Assembly: GCA_963845485.1 (NCBI GenBank)
Contig: CAWJSI010000013.1
Span: 62,001 to 126,000 of the forward strand
Direction: 5' to 3'
Origin: Bog-756 sp963845485
Lineage (GTDB): Bacteria > Actinomycetota > Acidimicrobiia > Acidimicrobiales > RAAP-2
Length of the DNA stretch: 64,000 nucleotides
Made by a program: the position numbers and the translations under genes. Below the pieces are notes generated by a model. That model was not told where the DNA came from, did no database searches, and saw only the letters and a program-made list of their open reading frames with translations. Shown here piece after piece: positions 14,951 through 23,622 of this stretch. The number at the start of each line of letters is the position of its first letter. Positions within the stretch are counted from its first letter, which is position 1.

Positions 14951-16576
14951 ATGGCTCCTCGAGATCGTCGGCGGGGTGGCGCCCACAGCGCCCCCCGTAA
15001 AGGCCGCCGGTCGACCGATCTGCCCCTCGACGGCCCGGCCACCCCGGAAAGTTCCACTCCCCGCTCCTCGGCCCGGCAAACGCCCGAGGAGCCGCCCCTC
15101 ACCGGCCCCACGCCCAACTTCAATGCTCCCGCGGGTGCAACCCCGTCGGGTGGGGTGCCCGTCCTCGGCCGGAGGGCCCCGCTCGGCGACCAGACCGGCG
15201 AGTCGTTCTTCGGGTCCTCGCTGCGGACCACGGGCTCGACAGCGGTCACCGCTGCGGTGGCGTCCGGGGCCGAGCGGACGTCTGGTGCGGTGCCTGCCGA
15301 CCCTGGCGTGGCTCTCAGCCGGAAAGAACGGAGGGCCGGTGGCGGATCAGGTGGCGGGGGCGGCCAGGGCGGCGGCTCGAACGGTAGTGGGGCTTCGGGT
15401 GGCGGCAAGAAAAAGCGCACCTGGCTCGACCGGGTACTGCTGGCCGGGATCGTCATCGTGGCCCTCGCCCTGGTGGGCATTGGCTCGGGCTGGGCCTACG
15501 TCACCTACCGGTTCAACCAGGTCCAAAAGGTGTCGGTCCGCCACCTGAAGAAGGCCCCGGTGGGGGAGCCCTTCAACGTGCTGCTCATCGGATCGGACTC
15601 CCGGGTGGGCGAGAGCACGTCGGATGCCGCTCACTTCGGGAACCAGGCGAACGCCGGGGGTCAGCGGAGCGACGTGGTCAAGATCGTCCACATCGTGCCG
15701 GCCACGGGCCAGGTCAGTGTGCTGTCGATCCCCCGTGACACCGTCGTTACCGTGGCCGGGGACACCAGCGAGATCGGCAAGTACAACCGGATCAATGCCA
15801 CGTACAACACCGGTCCGGACCAGCTCGTCCAGACCATCGAGGCCGACTTCGGCATTCCCATCGAGCACGTGGTCCAGGTCGATTTCGAAGGGCTACGAGG
15901 TGCGGTGGACGCCATCGGTGGCCTCTACCTCAACTTCCCGTATCCGGCCAAGGACGCCTACACCGGCCTTAACATCACCCAGACCGGGTGCCAGCTGGTC
16001 AACGGGGGCTACTCCCTGGCGCTGGCCCGAAGCCGCCACTACGAGTACTACAAAGACGGCTACTGGCAGTACGACGGGACCAGTGACTTCGGACGGATCC
16101 AGCGCCAGAACGCCTTCTTGAAGGCGGTCATCAACCAAGCCGAGACCAAGTACAACCCGCTGACCTTGAACGCCTTCGTAGGCTCGGTGGTGCAGGGCGT
16201 GACCGTCGACTCGACCTTCACCGTGAGCGACCTCATCTCGTTGGCCCGGGAGTTCCACACCTTCTCGTCGACATCCCTCGCCACGGCCACGTTGCCGACC
16301 TACTCGCACTACTCGTCGGCGTTCAGTTCGCTGGGCGACGTCCTCTATGTCCAAGAGCCTCAGGCCACGGCCGTCATCACCCAGTTCCTCGGCGGGCCCC
16401 CCGACACCGCAGCGACGCCGCCTCCCGGTCCCTACGGCGTAGTGCCCACCACCACTACGACGACGGCCCCGCCGGAGTCGACGCTGGCCGGGTCGACACC
16501 GGCGACGTCGGCCCCTTCGAGTACGACCACCACGGTCGAGACTGATTTCGACCCCACGCCCTGTTCGCCGTCCTGA
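14951..16576 (+). CDS. LytR-CpsA-Psr (LCP) family cell-wall glycopolymer ligase
   Basis: 541 residues. The N-terminal ~150 residues are Pro/Ser/Gly-rich and basic (cytoplasmic); one TM at about 157-183 is followed by the extracellular LCP domain. FNVLLIGSDSR, QRSDVVKIVHI, LSIPRDT (Arg-Asp pair), KYNRINATYN, and ALARSRHYEYYKDG with DFGRIQRQN are classic LCP motifs. LCP enzymes transfer glycopolymers from polyprenyl-phosphate to peptidoglycan, e.g. arabinogalactan in mycobacteria. This fits the AftD-like glycan locus later in the window. A Pro/Thr-rich tail ends the protein. Confidence 0.93.
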   Translation: MAPRDRRRGGAHSAPRKGRRSTDLPLDGPATPESSTPRSSARQTPEEPPLTGPTPNFNAPAGATPSGGVPVLGRRAPLGDQTGESFFGSSLRTTGSTAVTAAVASGAERTSGAVPADPGVALSRKERRAGGGSGGGGGQGGGSNGSGASGGGKKKRTWLDRVLLAGIVIVALALVGIGSGWAYVTYRFNQVQKVSVRHLKKAPVGEPFNVLLIGSDSRVGESTSDAAHFGNQANAGGQRSDVVKIVHIVPATGQVSVLSIPRDTVVTVAGDTSEIGKYNRINATYNTGPDQLVQTIEADFGIPIEHVVQVDFEGLRGAVDAIGGLYLNFPYPAKDAYTGLNITQTGCQLVNGGYSLALARSRHYEYYKDGYWQYDGTSDFGRIQRQNAFLKAVINQAETKYNPLTLNAFVGSVVQGVTVDSTFTVSDLISLAREFHTFSSTSLATATLPTYSHYSSAFSSLGDVLYVQEPQATAVITQFLGGPPDTAATPPPGPYGVVPTTTTTTAPPESTLAGSTPATSAPSSTTTTVETDFDPTPCSPS

Positions 16577-16640
16577 GGCCCTGAACTGCCAGTAGGACCA
16601 GTTGCGCCCCATCTCGGTCAGGAGGTGGACGCAGCGCTGA

Positions 16641-17153
16641 TCAGGCCAGTGCCTCTTGCTCCGCCTCGTCAAGTCCCTGGGCCAGGGTGTTCCAGCTCAA
16701 GGTGGCGCACTTGATGCGAACGGGGAACTTGACCACGCCTTGGAGCGCGGCCAGCTCGCCTAGTGCGTCGATGTCGATGGCCTCGGGTTCGAGGGGCTCC
16801 ACGTCAGCGCCCTCGCCCTCCGACGTCCCGACGGAAGGAAGGGTCGATTCATGGATGGACATCATGCCCTTGAACGTACGGATGAGGTCCCTGACCTCGC
16901 CGACGGGCTTGCCCTTGACGGCAGCCGACATGAGCGAGGCCGAGGACTGGCTGATCGAGCAGCCGCTGCCGGCGATCTTGATGTCGGAGACCACGTCGTC
17001 GGCCACCTCCAGCGTCACCACGATCTCGTCACCGCACAGGGGGTTGAAGCCCTCGACCCGCTGGGCCGGTGGTGATTCCAACTCGCCCCGGTTCCGGGGC
17101 GACCGGTAGTGATCGAGGATGATCTCGCGGTAGAGGTCTTCGAGGCCGGGCAT
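16641..17153 (-). CDS. sufU: SufU-type Fe-S assembly / zinc-dependent sulfurtransferase
   Basis: 170 residues from the ATG at 17153, which matches the usual MPGLEDLYREI beginning; a longer start at 17177 is less likely. Ligands Cys40 and Asp42 (CGDE), Cys65 (GSGCSIS) and Cys149 (IKCATL) match the SufU zinc site. SufU accepts persulfide from SufS. The ~20-residue insert between the second and third Cys (GTSEGEGADVEP) is characteristic of SufU against IscU. It is the last gene of the sufC-sufS-sufU operon. Confidence 0.95.
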   Translation of the reverse strand: MPGLEDLYREIILDHYRSPRNRGELESPPAQRVEGFNPLCGDEIVVTLEVADDVVSDIKIAGSGCSISQSSASLMSAAVKGKPVGEVRDLIRTFKGMMSIHESTLPSVGTSEGEGADVEPLEPEAIDIDALGELAALQGVVKFPVRIKCATLSWNTLAQGLDEAEQEALA

Positions 17154-17220
17154 CAGCGCACCCCCTGCGGCACGCATCGAGATGGCTGTGGGCGCATGCC
17201 TTCAGAGTACCGGCCGACCC

Positions 17221-18477
17221 TCATGCGAAGAACGCTCCGGCTGCGGTGAGGGCGTCGGCCAGGGTGTCCACGTCGGATTCGTCGTTGTACAGGGCGAACG
17301 AAGCGCGGGCGGTGGCGTTCACGCCGAGGCGCCGCATGAGTGGCTTGGCGCAGTGGTGCCCGGCCCGCACGCACACCCCGTACTGATCGAGGATCTGGGA
17401 GATGTCGTGGGGGTGCAGGTCCATGTAGGCGAACGAGAGCACCCCACCCCGGGCTTCGGGGTCCGGGGGTCCGAAGATCCTGATGTCGTCACCGAAGCGT
17501 TCGTGCAGTGTGGCCAGGGCGTAGGTGGTCAGCGAGATCTCGTGGGCCCGGACGGCATCCATGCCCACCGCGTTGAGGTACTCGACGGCGGCGCCCAGGC
17601 CGATGGCCTCGGTGATGGGCGGGGTGCCGGCCTCGAAGCGCCACGGAATGTCGTTGGGGGTGAAACCGTCCTTGCGTACGTCGAGGATCATCTCACCGCC
17701 GCCGAGGAACGGCGGCAGCTCCGAGAGCAGTTCGTGTCGCCCCCACAGCACCCCGATGCCGGTGGGCCCGAGCATCTTGTGGGCGCTGAAGGCGAGGAAG
17801 TCGACACCCAGAGCCGTCACGTCGGTGGGCAGGTGGGGCACCGACTGGGCGCCGTCGGCCACCACCACGGCTCCGGCCCGGTGGGCGACCTCGGCGATGC
17901 GGGCCACGGGATTGAGGGTGCCGAGCACGTTCGACATGCACGTCACACCGACCAGCTTGGCCCCGTCGACCAGTGCCTCGAGGTCGTCGAGGATCAGACT
18001 GCCGTCGTCGTCGACGGGTATCCACCGGATGGTCAGACCGCGCTCGGCGGCCAGCATGTGCCACGGGACGATGTTGGCGTGGTGCTCCATCTCGGTGAGG
18101 ACGATGGTGTCCCCCTCGTGGAGATGGGCGCGCCCCCAGGTGTGGGCCACGAGGTTGAGGCCCTCGGTGGCGTTCTTGGCGAAGACCACCTCGCGAGCGG
18201 GGTCAGGGGCACCGATGAATCGACCGACGGTGACGCGGGCGGCCTCGAAGCGGCGGGTGGCCTCTTCGGCGATGGCGTAGACCCCGCGGTGCACGTTGGC
18301 ATGGGTGGTCTCGTCGTACTCCCGCATGGCGTCGAGCACCTGGACGGGACGTTGGGCCGAAGCGGCCGAGTCGAGGTAGGTGATGGGGTGCCCGTTGACC
18401 TCGCGACCCAACAGGGGGAAGTCCTTGCGCAGCGTGGCTACGTCCAGGCGGCGGCGGGTCTCGTTCAGTGGCGCCAT
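17221..18477 (-). CDS. sufS: Cysteine desulfurase SufS
   Basis: 418 residues; ATG at 18477, overlapping the sufC stop by 13 bp. A PLP enzyme that releases sulfur from cysteine for cluster building. PLP-Lys234 lies in SAHKMLGPTG, and catalytic Cys376 in RAGHHCAKP. HANIVPWH and ADGAQSVPH are class-V aminotransferase motifs. Length is typical. Translational coupling with sufC and the 67-bp gap to sufU support a single operon. Confidence 0.96.
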   Translation of the reverse strand: MAPLNETRRRLDVATLRKDFPLLGREVNGHPITYLDSAASAQRPVQVLDAMREYDETTHANVHRGVYAIAEEATRRFEAARVTVGRFIGAPDPAREVVFAKNATEGLNLVAHTWGRAHLHEGDTIVLTEMEHHANIVPWHMLAAERGLTIRWIPVDDDGSLILDDLEALVDGAKLVGVTCMSNVLGTLNPVARIAEVAHRAGAVVVADGAQSVPHLPTDVTALGVDFLAFSAHKMLGPTGIGVLWGRHELLSELPPFLGGGEMILDVRKDGFTPNDIPWRFEAGTPPITEAIGLGAAVEYLNAVGMDAVRAHEISLTTYALATLHERFGDDIRIFGPPDPEARGGVLSFAYMDLHPHDISQILDQYGVCVRAGHHCAKPLMRRLGVNATARASFALYNDESDVDTLADALTAAGAFFA

Positions 18478-19247
18478 GCGTCGTACCCCTCGGTCTCGAG
18501 TGACAGGGCCAGCTCGGGTCCCCCCTCGGCGACCACGACACCGTCGACCAGCAGATGCACCCGGTCGGCGGCCAGCTCGTCGAGCATGCGCTGGTAGTGG
18601 GTGATGACCAGGACACCCAACTCCGGTCGTGCCTCGCGCACCGTGTGGACCCCCCGGGCCACGGTGCGGAGCGCGTCGACGTCGAGGCCCGAGTCGGTCT
18701 CGTCCAGGATGGCCAACTCCGGTTCGAGGATGGCCATCTGGAGGATCTCGTTGCGCTTCCGCTCGCCCCCCGAGAAGCCCTCGTTCAGGTGGCGTTCGCC
18801 GAAGGCTGGGTCCATGCCCAGCTTCTCCATCCACTCCATCATCATCAGACGCACCTCGAGTACCGAGAGGTCCATACCCCGTCGGGCCGAGAGGGCCTGG
18901 CGCAGGAACTGGATGACGGGTACGCCCCCGATGACCTCGGGCTCCTGGAAGGCCAAAAAGATCCCGGCCTTGCCGCGCACGTCGGTGGCCCAGTCGGTGA
19001 TGTCCTCACCGCGGAACTTGATGGCCCCCGACGTCACCTCGTAGGCCGGATTGCCGAGCAGGACATTGGCCAGTGTGGACTTGCCCGATCCGTTGGGACC
19101 CATCAGCGCATGGACCTGTCCCGCTTCCACGGTCAGGTCCACCCCCTTCAGGATCGGGGCGCCCTCCACCGAGACATGGAGCGCCTCGATCTGGAGGAGG
19201 GGAGTGGACGGCTGGTGGTCCGGGGAGGCTGGGGCTTCACTGGGCAC
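18465..19247 (-). CDS. sufC: SufC ATPase, copy 2 (sufS-sufU-linked)
   Basis: 260 residues, GTG start at 19247 directly after a leaderless -10. Walker A GPNGSGKST (50-58), signature FSGGERKRNE (from 158) and Walker B LDETDSGLD are intact. The Q-loop reads FQEPEVIGGVPV, unlike QHPIEVPGVS in copy 1, and the segment after it is longer (QALSARRG). The copies are therefore diverged paralogues, not a recent duplication. They may pair differently with SufB/SufD, or copy 2 may be the ancestral partner of sufS. Confidence 0.94.
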   Translation of the reverse strand: MPSEAPASPDHQPSTPLLQIEALHVSVEGAPILKGVDLTVEAGQVHALMGPNGSGKSTLANVLLGNPAYEVTSGAIKFRGEDITDWATDVRGKAGIFLAFQEPEVIGGVPVIQFLRQALSARRGMDLSVLEVRLMMMEWMEKLGMDPAFGERHLNEGFSGGERKRNEILQMAILEPELAILDETDSGLDVDALRTVARGVHTVREARPELGVLVITHYQRMLDELAADRVHLLVDGVVVAEGGPELALSLETEGYDAWRH

Positions 19248-19254
19248 GCCCCCG

Positions 19255-19298
19255 ATAGTAGCCGGATTCTGTAGTTTCCCCTACGGGAATAGGGGGAA
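19255..19298 (-). promoter_or_regulatory. sufC-sufS-sufU promoter with near-palindromic operator
   Basis: TACTAT (19255-19260) lies 7 nt before the GTG at 19247. TTTCCCCTA (19275-19283) and TAGGGGGAA (19290-19298) are inverted around a 6-bp centre, matching at 8 of 9 positions, over the -35 region. On the coding strand the first half reads TAGGGGAAA, as at sufB. Predicted repressor operator; no suf regulator gene is in the window. Confidence 0.5.
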
Positions 19299-19352
19299 TC
19301 CGGGACCTCCGGCGTGCTGAACTCGGATTGCGCATGTCACCAGGTCGGCCGG

Positions 19353-19358
19353 TACGGT
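19353..19358 (+). promoter_or_regulatory. -10 element, leaderless promoter of the debranching-enzyme gene
   Basis: TACGGT lies 7 nt before the ATG at 19366; no SD. Confidence 0.45.
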
Positions 19359-19365
19359 ACCCCCC

Positions 19366-21561
19366 ATGGCCGACCCGTGGAATTTTGCCGGTCCCGTGAC
19401 GCAGCTGGACTCGACATCGGGCGTGGTGACCCTGGTCGACGAGTCGACCTTCGCCATCAGCGGGGGTTCCGGCGACATGTCACCGGGTGCCGCCCAGGGC
19501 CTCTTCGTCCGGGATACCAGGATCCTGTCCCGCTTCGAGGTGCTGGTGGACGGGGCGAGGACCGAGCCCCTGGCTGCGGTGACCGACGACCCCTTTTCGG
19601 CGACGTTCGTCTCCCGCTGCCTGCCCGCCCCGGGGCGGGCCGACTCCACGCTGATGGTGTTCCGGTCGAGATACGTGGGCCAGGGCATGCGGGAGGACCT
19701 GACCATCCGCAACTTCGCCGACGAGGCTGCGCTGTGTACGGTCCAGGTGCTCATCGGCTCAGATTTCGCCGATCTCTTCGCCGTCAAAGAAGGACGGGTG
19801 GGGGCCGAGCCGGGGGCGGCTGACGTGATCGCCGCCGTGCGCGAGCCCGATGCGGGTGCCGCCGATCCCGGTGCCACCCGGCTCGCCACCGTGGTGTCCT
19901 CGTTCCGCCGCGCCGGTGTGGAACGCGGGGTTGAGGTCCGGTTCGACCAGCCCACGTTGCTGACCTCGGACCTGGCCACCTTCGAGGTGGCGGTCCCCCC
20001 CCGAGGGGAGTGGACCACGTGCATCGAGGTGGGACCGGTCTTCGACGGCGAACCGGTCGACCCGAGATACCGCCGCGGCCAGCCGGTCGACCGGGCCACC
20101 CCCACGGAACGACTGGCTGAGTGGCGCCGCCAGGTGCCTCAGGTGGAGACGAGCCATCCCGGGCTGAAAGAGGTCATCGCCCGCAGCGCCGAGGACCTCG
20201 GGGCGCTTCGGATCTTCGACCCCGACTATCCCGAACGGGTGGTGGTGGCCGCCGGGGCTCCGTGGTTCATGACCGTGTTCGGCCGTGACTCACTCCTGAC
20301 CGCGTGGATGGCCTTGCTGGTCGATCCGGACCTGGCCCGCGGCGTTCTCCAGACGCTGGCCCGCTTCCAGGGGAAAGACGTCGATCCGCGCCACGACGAA
20401 CAGCCCGGCCGCATCCTCCACGAGATGCGGTTCGGCGATGCCGCCTCGCTCTCCCTCGGCGGGGGCAGCATCTACTACGGCACGGCCGACGCCACACCGC
20501 TGTTCGTCATGCTGCTCGGGGAGATGCGCCGCTGGGGGGTGGCCCGGGAGATGGTGGATGAGCTCCTCCCCAACGCCGCCCGGGCCATCGAGTGGATCGA
20601 GCAGTTCGGCGACGCCGACGGTGACGGGTACGTGGAGTACACCCGCACCACCGAACGGGGACTGGCCAATCAGGGGTGGAAGGACAGCTGGGACGGCATC
20701 CGGTACGCGGATGGTCGCGTCGCCGAGGCCCCCATCGCCCTGTGTGAGGTGCAGGCCTACACCTATGGGGCCTATCTGGCCTCGGCCCACTTCGCCTTCG
20801 AAGTGGGCGACTCCGCCACCTATGACCGCTTCCGGGCCAAGGCCACCCAGCTGAAAGTGGCCTTCAACCGGGACTTCTGGCTAGAGGAGAAGGGGTGGTT
20901 CGCCGTCGGCCTCGACGCCGACAAGCGACCCATCGACTCGTTGACCTCCAACATCGGGCACTGCCTGTGGACCGGAATCGTCGACGAGGACAAGGCCCGG
21001 CGGGTGGCCGAGAAGCTCATCTCGCCGGCCATGTTCTCAGGCTGGGGGCTGCGCACCCTGTCGAAGGACAGCGGCGGGTACAACCCCATCAGCTACCACT
21101 GCGGGTCGGTGTGGCCCCATGACACCGCCATCGTGGCTGCGGGTCTGGCCCGCTACGGCTACGACGGCGCCGCCCAGAAGCTCATCTTCGGCCTGCTCGA
21201 TGCGGCCCAGGCCCAAGGGGGTCGGCTGCCCGAGCTGTTCAGCGGCCTCGACCGCGGCGAGCTCACGGTGCCCGTCGGCTATCCCACCTCGTGCTCCCCC
21301 CAGGCGTGGGCGGCGGCGTCGCCTCTGCTGTGCCTACGCACCCTGCTCCGCCTGGACCCGTGGATTCCCTACGGCAAGACCTGGCTGTCGCCCAATCTCC
21401 CCGAGGGGATCAACTACCTGAAGGTTGCCGGCATCCCTCTGGCCGGATCCCGGGTGACCATCGAGGTGGGTTCCGAGGTGCCCGGGGGCGTAGTGGTGAC
21501 CGGCCTGCCGAAGGAGATCGAGCTGATCAGGGAGCCCCGGAGACCCTCCACCGCCGTCTGA
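19366..21561 (+). CDS. Glycogen-debranching-like enzyme (amylo-alpha-1,6-glucosidase family)
   Basis: 731 residues. An N-terminal beta domain (LVDESTFAIS..GLFVRDTRILSRFEV) is followed by an (alpha/alpha)6 glucosidase-like domain from about residue 270 (GAPWFMTVFGRDSLLTAWM, GDADGDGYVEY, NQGWKDSWDGI, YHCGSVWPHD). This is the actinobacterial GDE-N family, thought to hydrolyse alpha-1,6 or other alpha-glucosidic links in storage glycans. No glycogen genes are adjacent, so the substrate is inferred from family only. Confidence 0.87.
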   Translation: MADPWNFAGPVTQLDSTSGVVTLVDESTFAISGGSGDMSPGAAQGLFVRDTRILSRFEVLVDGARTEPLAAVTDDPFSATFVSRCLPAPGRADSTLMVFRSRYVGQGMREDLTIRNFADEAALCTVQVLIGSDFADLFAVKEGRVGAEPGAADVIAAVREPDAGAADPGATRLATVVSSFRRAGVERGVEVRFDQPTLLTSDLATFEVAVPPRGEWTTCIEVGPVFDGEPVDPRYRRGQPVDRATPTERLAEWRRQVPQVETSHPGLKEVIARSAEDLGALRIFDPDYPERVVVAAGAPWFMTVFGRDSLLTAWMALLVDPDLARGVLQTLARFQGKDVDPRHDEQPGRILHEMRFGDAASLSLGGGSIYYGTADATPLFVMLLGEMRRWGVAREMVDELLPNAARAIEWIEQFGDADGDGYVEYTRTTERGLANQGWKDSWDGIRYADGRVAEAPIALCEVQAYTYGAYLASAHFAFEVGDSATYDRFRAKATQLKVAFNRDFWLEEKGWFAVGLDADKRPIDSLTSNIGHCLWTGIVDEDKARRVAEKLISPAMFSGWGLRTLSKDSGGYNPISYHCGSVWPHDTAIVAAGLARYGYDGAAQKLIFGLLDAAQAQGGRLPELFSGLDRGELTVPVGYPTSCSPQAWAAASPLLCLRTLLRLDPWIPYGKTWLSPNLPEGINYLKVAGIPLAGSRVTIEVGSEVPGGVVVTGLPKEIELIREPRRPSTAV

Positions 21562-21600
21562 GCGGTTACCGGCGCGATCGGGGCGTCGGACCGCCCGGGT

Positions 21601-22218
21601 TCACCAGCCCCGCTCGATCCACTCGTCGAGGTGCGGCGTCTCCGTGCCGATGGTGGTGCCGGCCCCGTGGCCCGGGAGCACCAGGGTGTCGGGAGCAAAG
21701 GGTGCGAACAGCCGCTCCTCGATGGAACGGATGATGGTGGCGAAGTCGGCGTTCTCGAACGACGTGTTGCCCGGTCCCCCCGGGAACAGGGTGTCGCCGG
21801 TGAACAGCAGCGGTGTGCCCTCCACGGTGAAGCACATGGAGCCCGGAGTGTGGCCCGGCGTGGCGATGGTGCCCATCCGCAACCGTCCGACCTCGAGCGT
21901 TGAGCGATCCTCGAGGATCTGGTCGTAGGAAGGGAGCATGTCGGCATCGGCTCCCGTCACGGCCACGTCGATGCCGGCGTCGCGGACGGCCTCCACGGCC
22001 TGGATGTGGTCCCAGTGCCCGTGGGTCTCGACCACCTGGCGCACGTCGAGGGCCCGGCACAGTTCGAGGAGCTTGTCGTGCTCGTTGGCCGCATCGATGA
22101 GCACGGACTCGCCCGTAGCCCGGCAGCGGACGATGTAGACGTTGTTGTCGACAGGTCCCACCACGATGCGGTGGACCTCCACCGCGGTGTCCTGGTAGTC
22201 GATGACGGTGTCGGGCAC
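21601..22218 (-). CDS. MBL-fold hydrolase (glyoxalase II-like)
   Basis: 205 residues, GTG start with GAGGAGG upstream. THGHWDH is the zinc HxHxDH motif. ATPGHTPGSM, FTGDTLFPGGPGNT and VLPGHGAGTTIG supply the remaining ligands and match the hydroxyacylglutathione-hydrolase-like or persulfide-dioxygenase-like group. In an organism without glutathione a mycothiol or other thioester substrate is possible. Confidence 0.85.
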   Translation of the reverse strand: MPDTVIDYQDTAVEVHRIVVGPVDNNVYIVRCRATGESVLIDAANEHDKLLELCRALDVRQVVETHGHWDHIQAVEAVRDAGIDVAVTGADADMLPSYDQILEDRSTLEVGRLRMGTIATPGHTPGSMCFTVEGTPLLFTGDTLFPGGPGNTSFENADFATIIRSIEERLFAPFAPDTLVLPGHGAGTTIGTETPHLDEWIERGW

Positions 22219-22400
22219 GGTATTTGGCCTCCTCGCAGCCGGGTGCCCGAGGCACGGGCTCCCGGGTGATTCCTCAGGTCAGCGTACTGGCCGACCGCCC
22301 CCCGTTGGTCATCTGGCCGCCCGCTCTGGTAGACAGACCTGATAGACAATCGGGCAGATCCGCCTCTGTTCGGGGCCGGCCCAGGGGAAAAGAGAACACG

Positions 22401-23516
22401 ATGAACTTCGCTTTCAGCGAGGAGCAGGACGAGCTGCGCAAGGCGGTAAAGCGCTTCCTCGACGACAAGTCTCCCGAAACGGAAGTACGCCGCCTGATGG
22501 AGACCACCGACGGCTACGACCCCGCGGTGTGGACCCAGATGGCCGAACAGCTCGGCCTCCAGTCCCTCACCATCCCCGAGGAGTACGGCGGATCCGGGTT
22601 CTCCTACGTCGAGCTGATCGTGGTCCTCGAGGAGATGGGCGCCGCGCTACTGTGCGCGCCGTTCTTCTCGACGGTGGCCCTGGCCACCAACGCCATCCTG
22701 ACCTCGGGTGACACCAAGGCCATGGAGTACCTCCTGCCCGGCATCGCCTCGGGCGAGACCATCGCCACGTTGGCCTTCACCGAGGACTCGGGTCGCTGGG
22801 ACGCCGACGGCATCACCCTCGCCGCCTCCCCCTCGGGTGACGGCTGGGCGCTCAACGGCCACAAGTCCTTCGTGATCGACGGACACGTCGCCGGCTTGGT
22901 GCTGGTGGTGGGGCGCACCCCGGCCGGCCTGTCGCTGTTCGGGGTCAAGGGTGACGCCGACGGTCTCACCAAGACGCCTCTCGCCACCATGGACCAGACC
23001 CGCAAGCAGGCCCGTCTGGAGTTCGCCGACACCCCGGCCTGGCTGATCGGAACCGACGGGGGAGCCGAGCCCGGGCTGTCGAAGACCCTGGACCTGGCCG
23101 CGGTGGCTCTGGCCGCCGAGCAGGTCGGCGGGGCCCAGCGCTGCCTCGACAGCTCGGTCGAGTACGCCAAGACACGCATCCAGTTCGGTCGGCCCATCGG
23201 GAGCTTCCAGGCCATCAAGCACAAGTGCGCCGACATGCTCTTGGAGGTGGAGTCGGCCAAGTCGGCCGCCTACTACGCCGGTTGGGCCGCGGCCGAGGAC
23301 TCCGACGAGCTGCCGGTGGTTGCCTCCCTGGCCAAGTCGTACTGCTCGGAGGCCTACTTTCACGCCGCGGCCGAGACCATCCAGATCCACGGCGGCATCG
23401 GCTTCACCTGGGAGCACCCCGCCCACCTGTACTTCAAGCGGGCCAAGTCCTCCGAGCTCATGTTGGGCGACCCGTCGTACCACCGCGAGCTGCTGGCCCA
23501 GCGCATCGGTATCTGA
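22401..23516 (+). CDS. Acyl-CoA dehydrogenase family protein
   Basis: 371 residues from the ATG at 22401 (GGGAAAAGAG upstream). FAD flavoenzyme of acyl-CoA oxidation. MNFAFSEEQDELRKAVKRFL opens the helical N-domain; LAFTEDSGRW, YAKTRIQFGRPIGSFQAIKH and QIHGGIGFTWEHPAHLYFKRA are FAD- and fold-defining. The Arg-Pro-Ile segment fits the family. The usual catalytic Glu position was not confirmed. A direct repeat TAGACA (13-bp period) lies in the 180-bp upstream region. Confidence 0.9.
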   Translation: MNFAFSEEQDELRKAVKRFLDDKSPETEVRRLMETTDGYDPAVWTQMAEQLGLQSLTIPEEYGGSGFSYVELIVVLEEMGAALLCAPFFSTVALATNAILTSGDTKAMEYLLPGIASGETIATLAFTEDSGRWDADGITLAASPSGDGWALNGHKSFVIDGHVAGLVLVVGRTPAGLSLFGVKGDADGLTKTPLATMDQTRKQARLEFADTPAWLIGTDGGAEPGLSKTLDLAAVALAAEQVGGAQRCLDSSVEYAKTRIQFGRPIGSFQAIKHKCADMLLEVESAKSAAYYAGWAAAEDSDELPVVASLAKSYCSEAYFHAAAETIQIHGGIGFTWEHPAHLYFKRAKSSELMLGDPSYHRELLAQRIGI

Positions 23517-23569
23517 GCACACCGACCGATGCCCGACACCGACTGCCCAGGCACGGGCGCGCCCGCAGG

Positions 23570-23586
23570 TCACCGCACCGCGGTGA
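23570..23586 (+). terminator. Hairpin after the acyl-CoA dehydrogenase gene
   Basis: Perfect 7-bp stem TCACCGC-ACC-GCGGTGA, followed by TCTT. A weak intrinsic terminator is likely. Confidence 0.45.
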
Positions 23587-23609
23587 TCTTGGCCCCGGCC
23601 GATCTGGCG

Positions 23610-23615
23610 TAGCGT
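23610..23615 (+). promoter_or_regulatory. -10 element, leaderless promoter
   Basis: TAGCGT lies 7 nt before the ATG at 23623; no SD. Confidence 0.5.
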
Positions 23616-23622
23616 TCCCTCG

